A DNA stretch of 64,000 nucleotides from Pandoraea thiooxydans (GTDB taxonomy: Bacteria; Pseudomonadota; Gammaproteobacteria; Burkholderiales; Burkholderiaceae): positions 930,001-994,000 of the forward strand of contig NZ_CP014839.1 in the NCBI RefSeq assembly GCF_001931675.1, given 5' to 3'. The first letter of the stretch is position 1. Every line of letters begins with the position of its first letter. The notes beneath the pieces are model-generated. The model was given only the letters and a program-made list of their open reading frames with translations, was not told the origin of the DNA and did no database searches. Shown here one piece after another: positions 64,000-64,000 of this stretch. Position numbers and translations under genes: made by a program.

Positions 64000-64000
64000 C

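Overview
The window is about 63% G+C and reads as the chromosome of a beta-proteobacterium of the Burkholderiales, in the Burkholderia/Pandoraea neighbourhood. Evidence: the ilvI-ilvH-DUF4282-ilvC-psd-pssA order, the rpsU-yqeY-dnaG-rpoD block with a long Lys/Ala-rich N-terminal extension on RpoD, the sigma-DUF3619-DUF3106-RDD group next to the ilv genes, and heavy use of GTG/TTG starts and 4-bp ATGA overlaps. Genus is inference; there is no rRNA gene to confirm it.

Layout. 1-6.8 kb: potassium uptake operon kdpA(partial)-B-C-D-E. 6.8-12.4 kb: a guanidinium-exporter-type SMR gene behind a structured leader, a DUF4126 membrane protein, an FtsX-like permease, a truncated globin, an AlaX-type tRNA editing protein and DUF924. 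12.4-18.4 kb, minus strand: LOG/TetR pair, GT4 glycosyltransferase plus LpxH-like phosphoesterase, and an ECF sigma operon. 18.8-24.2 kb: branched-chain amino acid synthesis and phosphatidylethanolamine synthesis. 24.4-29.9 kb: rpsU, yqeY, dnaG, rpoD and a CAU tRNA that is best read as tRNA-Ile2. 30-33.3 kb: accessory patch with a low-GC glycosyltransferase, a complete IS21-family element with a GTGC target duplication inserted just upstream of it, and a candidate small RNA carrying an anti-Shine-Dalgarno loop. 33.3-36.2 kb: thiol dioxygenase, UspA, HisN-like phosphatase and small exported proteins. 36.2-45 kb: a tightly packed eight-gene minus-strand operon (FAD oxidoreductase, DUF1365, Cfa-like methyltransferase, chalcone-isomerase-like, MFS, DUF3833, SDR, photolyase) facing a divergent TetR regulator; this set recalls photo-oxidative-stress lipid-modification clusters. 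45-50.3 kb: lipoprotein hydrolase, PLD-family nuclease, a TpsB-like barrel protein cut short at its C-terminus, a second candidate sRNA, and the ohrR-ohr organic peroxide pair. 50.3-58.9 kb: one 2,883-residue gene for a modular, internally duplicated, probably secreted protein of unknown function, preceded by about 880 bp of decayed sequence. 59-64 kb: saccharopine-dehydrogenase-like enzyme, thioredoxin plus an unknown partner, a MocR regulator, and the end of a FecR gene.

The most promising undescribed items are (i) the ~95-nt minus-strand RNA at 33049-33143, with a TCCTCCT hairpin loop, a matching promoter and a terminator; (ii) the ~79-nt RNA at 48201-48279; (iii) the giant duplicated protein; and (iv) the Cfa-like enzyme, which has Met at the usual catalytic-region Cys and lies in the lipid operon. 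All calls come from reading sequence alone; no database search was run.
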